NCBI RefSeq assembly: GCF_002910915.1
Contig: NZ_NEUF01000119.1
Span: 1 to 64,000 of the forward strand
Source of the DNA: Streptomyces sp. SM10
GTDB taxonomy: Bacteria > Actinomycetota > Actinomycetes > Streptomycetales > Streptomycetaceae
Direction: 5' to 3'
Length of the DNA stretch: 64,000 bases
Below, one piece after another: positions 62,127-64,000 of the stretch. The position numbers and the translations under genes were made by a program. The first letter of the stretch is position 1. Every line of letters starts with the position of its first letter. Under the pieces are notes generated by a model, which saw only the letters and a program-made list of their open reading frames with translations, ran no database searches and had not been told where the DNA came from.

Positions 62127-62505
62127 TTGATGCAGTCCTCCCCGGCGTTCGCGTCCGCGGCCAGGGGGTGAGTACGGGCCGCGCGCGTTCAACGCGTCAC
62201 AAGTGACGACATTCGATCGGAGTTACGAGAGAAAAGACAGATCTTGACTTGCACATACCAAGTGCACTATGTGGGAGCTGTTTTCCGGTATCCGGACGCA
62301 CATCCAGGCGATCCGGGCCCAACCGGCGCGCCGGAAGACTTCGTTGGCGACAACGTGACTCCGTGCGCCCCCCGTGCACCGGCACCGTGGGTTAGGTCAC
62401 GCTTACTACCGGTTCCTCGCGGGCATCCAGCGTCGTAGAGTCGATTGACAGTGCGAACGTGTTGAGAGACCGCCCCTATCCGACACCCCGAGGACGGATA
62501 CCGCC
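62127..62505. other. Gap upstream of the protease and small membrane gene
   Basis: 379 bases between divergent genes. It holds the promoter-like element at 62244-62272 and TAGAGT near 62436. Short open frames here do not look coding. Confidence 0.5.
62244..62272 (+). promoter_or_regulatory. Promoter-like element with dyad spacer
   Basis: TTGACT (62244-62249), 17-base spacer, CTATGT (62267-62272). The spacer is TGCAC-ATACCAA-GTGCA, an inverted repeat between -35 and -10. The direction is plus, toward the gene at 62506. Confidence 0.45.
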
Positions 62506-62793
62506 ATGCCGCGTCCGACTGCCGCACAGTTCCTTTACGGTTCGGCCACCGTCGTCATCTCCGCTCTCGCCCTGCTGCTGCTGTTCCGGACGGAGTCCGG
62601 CATCGGTGTCGCCGCCGTCGGCACCGCCTCACTGGTGCTCGGCCTGCTGGTGGCCCTGGCCCTGCCGGCCCCCGCGAGGCCGGCCCGGAGGGCGGCACCG
62701 CCCGCCACCGCCCGGACGCACCGCACCGTCGGGGACATCGAGATCACCAGGGCCCGGCGGCAGCACGTCGGGGAGCACTCGCTGCACCGCTGA
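62506..62793 (+). CDS. Small membrane protein
   Basis: 95 residues: two hydrophobic helices (FLYGSATVVISALALLLLF, IGVAAVGTASLVLGLLVALA), then a basic, Ala/Arg-rich cytoplasmic tail ending RTVGDIEITRARRQHVGEHS. Not recognised; typical short Streptomyces membrane protein. It converges with the RDD gene, 15 bases between stops. Confidence 0.7.
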   Translation: MPRPTAAQFLYGSATVVISALALLLLFRTESGIGVAAVGTASLVLGLLVALALPAPARPARRAAPPATARTHRTVGDIEITRARRQHVGEHSLHR

Positions 62794-62808
62794 ACCCCAC
62801 GGCCCGGG

Positions 62809-63468
62809 TCAGCGGACGCTGACGACCACGGTCTTGCCCGCCTTGTCCTGGAGACCCTGCCGATAGGGCTTGTCGGTGAACATCAGCACGATGTTGATGA
62901 GCCACCACAGGCACGGGCAGCACAGCAGGGCGGGGAGCCAGAGCACGACGGCCCGCATCAGCGAGGAGCTCGTGTCGGGGACCGAGCCGTCGTTGAGCAT
63001 CGCGACGCGCATCTTCAGCAGTCGCTTGCCGAGCGTTCGGCCGTCCTTGTGCGTGAAGTACGTGTCGTAGGCGACGTAGACGACGAGACCGATCAGCGAC
63101 CAGACCAGCTGATGACCCGAGTAGGCGTTGCCGACGGCGTTGCCGAAGTCGTCGTTGCCGTCGTCCGACGAGACGTCGACCGCCCCGCCGAAGGGCAGCG
63201 AGATCAGATACAGCGGGATCGAGATGATCAGCAAGTCGATCAGCCGCGCCAGGATCCGCTTGCCGGGTTCGGCGAGCGGCGGCATGCCGGCCAGCGGATC
63301 CGCTCCACCGTACGGACCACCGCCCCCGTACGGGTCGTTCGGCGGCGGGGGCGGTGGCGGCGGCCCGCTGCCGTAGGGGGAACCGCTCGACGGGGGCGGA
63401 GACCCCTGCGGCGGCCTCTTCGAGAAGGGGTCGTCGTCGGGCGGCGGGGGCGGTGGTTCGTTGCTCAT
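62809..63468 (-). CDS. RDD-family membrane protein with Pro/Gly-rich head
   Basis: 219 residues. The first ~65 are runs of Pro, Gly and Asp/Tyr (PPPPPPNDPYGGGGPYGG), likely disordered. The RDD domain follows (AEPGKRILARLIDLLIISIP, HKDGRTLGKRLLKMRV, LMRAVVLWLPALLCC), with three or four helices. RDD proteins are small membrane proteins, some acting in ion exchange. A second RDD gene lies upstream on the same strand. Confidence 0.85.
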   Translation of the reverse strand: MSNEPPPPPPDDDPFSKRPPQGSPPPSSGSPYGSGPPPPPPPPNDPYGGGGPYGGADPLAGMPPLAEPGKRILARLIDLLIISIPLYLISLPFGGAVDVSSDDGNDDFGNAVGNAYSGHQLVWSLIGLVVYVAYDTYFTHKDGRTLGKRLLKMRVAMLNDGSVPDTSSSLMRAVVLWLPALLCCPCLWWLINIVLMFTDKPYRQGLQDKAGKTVVVSVR

Positions 63469-63560
63469 GGGGGCAGTGCATCCCGGCCCACGAAGGCCCG
63501 CAACGGCTGAGGTCCCTTCGGGGGACGGAACGTCAGCACACGGGCGTACACGCCGCGCTG

Positions 63561-63619
63561 GGGTCCTTCGTTCGGGTCGTGCCCACTCCCTGATCCGGCC
63601 TGATCCGAACGAAGGACCC
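63561..63619. terminator. 15-bp hairpin between the two RDD genes
   Basis: GGGTCCTTCGTTCGG (63561-63575) pairs exactly with 63605-63619; loop of 29 bases containing a repeated GATCCG word. It touches the stop codon of the upstream RDD gene. Confidence 0.8.
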
Positions 63620-64000
63620 TAGCCCGCGACGAAGGTGCGGGCCGCCTTGTCGTGCCAGCACTGGCGCCACGGCCGGTCGACCAGGCACCAGAGCACGTTG
63701 AACAGGCCGACCACGAGCAGTCCGAGCACCCCGTACACCAGCCAGCGCCGCAGTGCGGCGGCCAGACTCGGCGCGTCGTGGGACTCGATGTCCCGCACCT
63801 CGATCCCGCACACCTTCTTGCCGAGCGTGCGGCCCCACCTGGCGGTGGGCAGGGCCTCGATCACGAAGCCGAGGACCAGGAAGGCGGCGAGCACCCCGCC
63901 GAACAGCCCCGCCGTGGTGGCGTCCAGGAGCCAGACGGTGACCGTCTCCCCCGACATCTTCGCCGCCTCGATCTTCCCGTCGATGTGGTCCATCGCCTGG
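63619..64000 (-). CDS. RDD-family membrane protein, partial
   Basis: The frame is open to the window edge, so the N-terminus is missing; at least 124 residues are seen. ARWGRTLGKKVCGIEVRD is the RDD signature block, with helices LFGGVLAAFLVLGFVIEALP and WLVYGVLGLLVVGLFNVLWC and the ending VDRPWRQCWHDKAARTFVAG, which mirrors the end of the neighbouring RDD protein. Probably a tandem duplicate. Confidence 0.8.
   Translation of the reverse strand, partial: QAMDHIDGKIEAAKMSGETVTVWLLDATTAGLFGGVLAAFLVLGFVIEALPTARWGRTLGKKVCGIEVRDIESHDAPSLAAALRRWLVYGVLGLLVVGLFNVLWCLVDRPWRQCWHDKAARTFVAG

Noticed and set aside
62244..62438. 64-residue open frame downstream of the promoter-like element
   Set aside because: No ribosome site, no coding-type third-position bias.

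Overview
The window is chromosomal DNA of a Streptomyces species or a very close actinomycete. The GC content is very high, codon third positions are almost always G or C, GTG and TTG starts are common, many genes are leaderless, and the gene families are typical of the genus (HelD-type helicase, DUF1707, DUF445, DUF2017-ClpS, CebR and DasR operators, ARG boxes, a cysteine leader peptide). From memory, the order PBP, sugE, groES-like, DUF3618, bcp, rdgB, lipoprotein, rph, nagF, nagE1, nagE2, MBL hydrolase, cysM, cysO, mec, permease, DUF2017, clpS, pncB is a conserved Streptomyces core order; no search was run.

Left part (1-34 kb) is accessory in character. It starts with an ISAzo13-type insertion sequence that abuts an F420-dependent-oxidoreductase-like gene. 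Next come small membrane proteins, an MFS transporter behind an orphan TetR-like operator, and a three-gene membrane operon (6.2-9.4 kb) whose first two proteins share a 22-residue glycine-rich motif. These are followed by a VOC protein, a HelD-type RNA polymerase helicase, a zinc/helix-turn-helix protein, a MerR-HEAT regulator with a HEAT partner, AraC and AAC(3) genes, a CebR-box mannanase, an isochorismatase, a compact Ku/ATP-ligase end-joining pair, an excalibur lipoprotein, an aldolase/DeoR pair, argG with ARG boxes, and a GDSL esterase. Three stretches look like broken genes: 22380-22729 (frameshift), 25440-25729 (MmyB-type regulator remnant) and 29164-29289 (3' end cut off by argG).

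Right part (34-64 kb) is mostly core. It holds an ABC exporter, a bifunctional penicillin-binding protein, a guanidine-III riboswitch driving a SugE/Gdx guanidinium exporter, a GroES-like protein, Bcp peroxiredoxin and a ProP-like transporter. A lower-GC island of two HNH endonucleases (43.9-45.4 kb) runs into a 75-nt tRNA whose shape is class I but whose anticodon reads UAG. Then come RdgB/RNase PH, the DasR-controlled N-acetylglucosamine PTS (nagF, nagE1, nagE2), a membrane-tethered MazF-like protein, the CysO-CysM-Mec cysteine pathway with a leaderless cysteine leader peptide, an amino-acid permease, ClpS/DUF2017, NAD salvage (pncB, pncA), a secreted M6 metalloprotease, and two RDD membrane proteins, the last cut by the window end.

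The best candidates for something new are the shared-motif membrane operon, the HNH/tRNA island, and the MerR-HEAT/HEAT pair. Strong hairpins separate many units and are listed as terminators.
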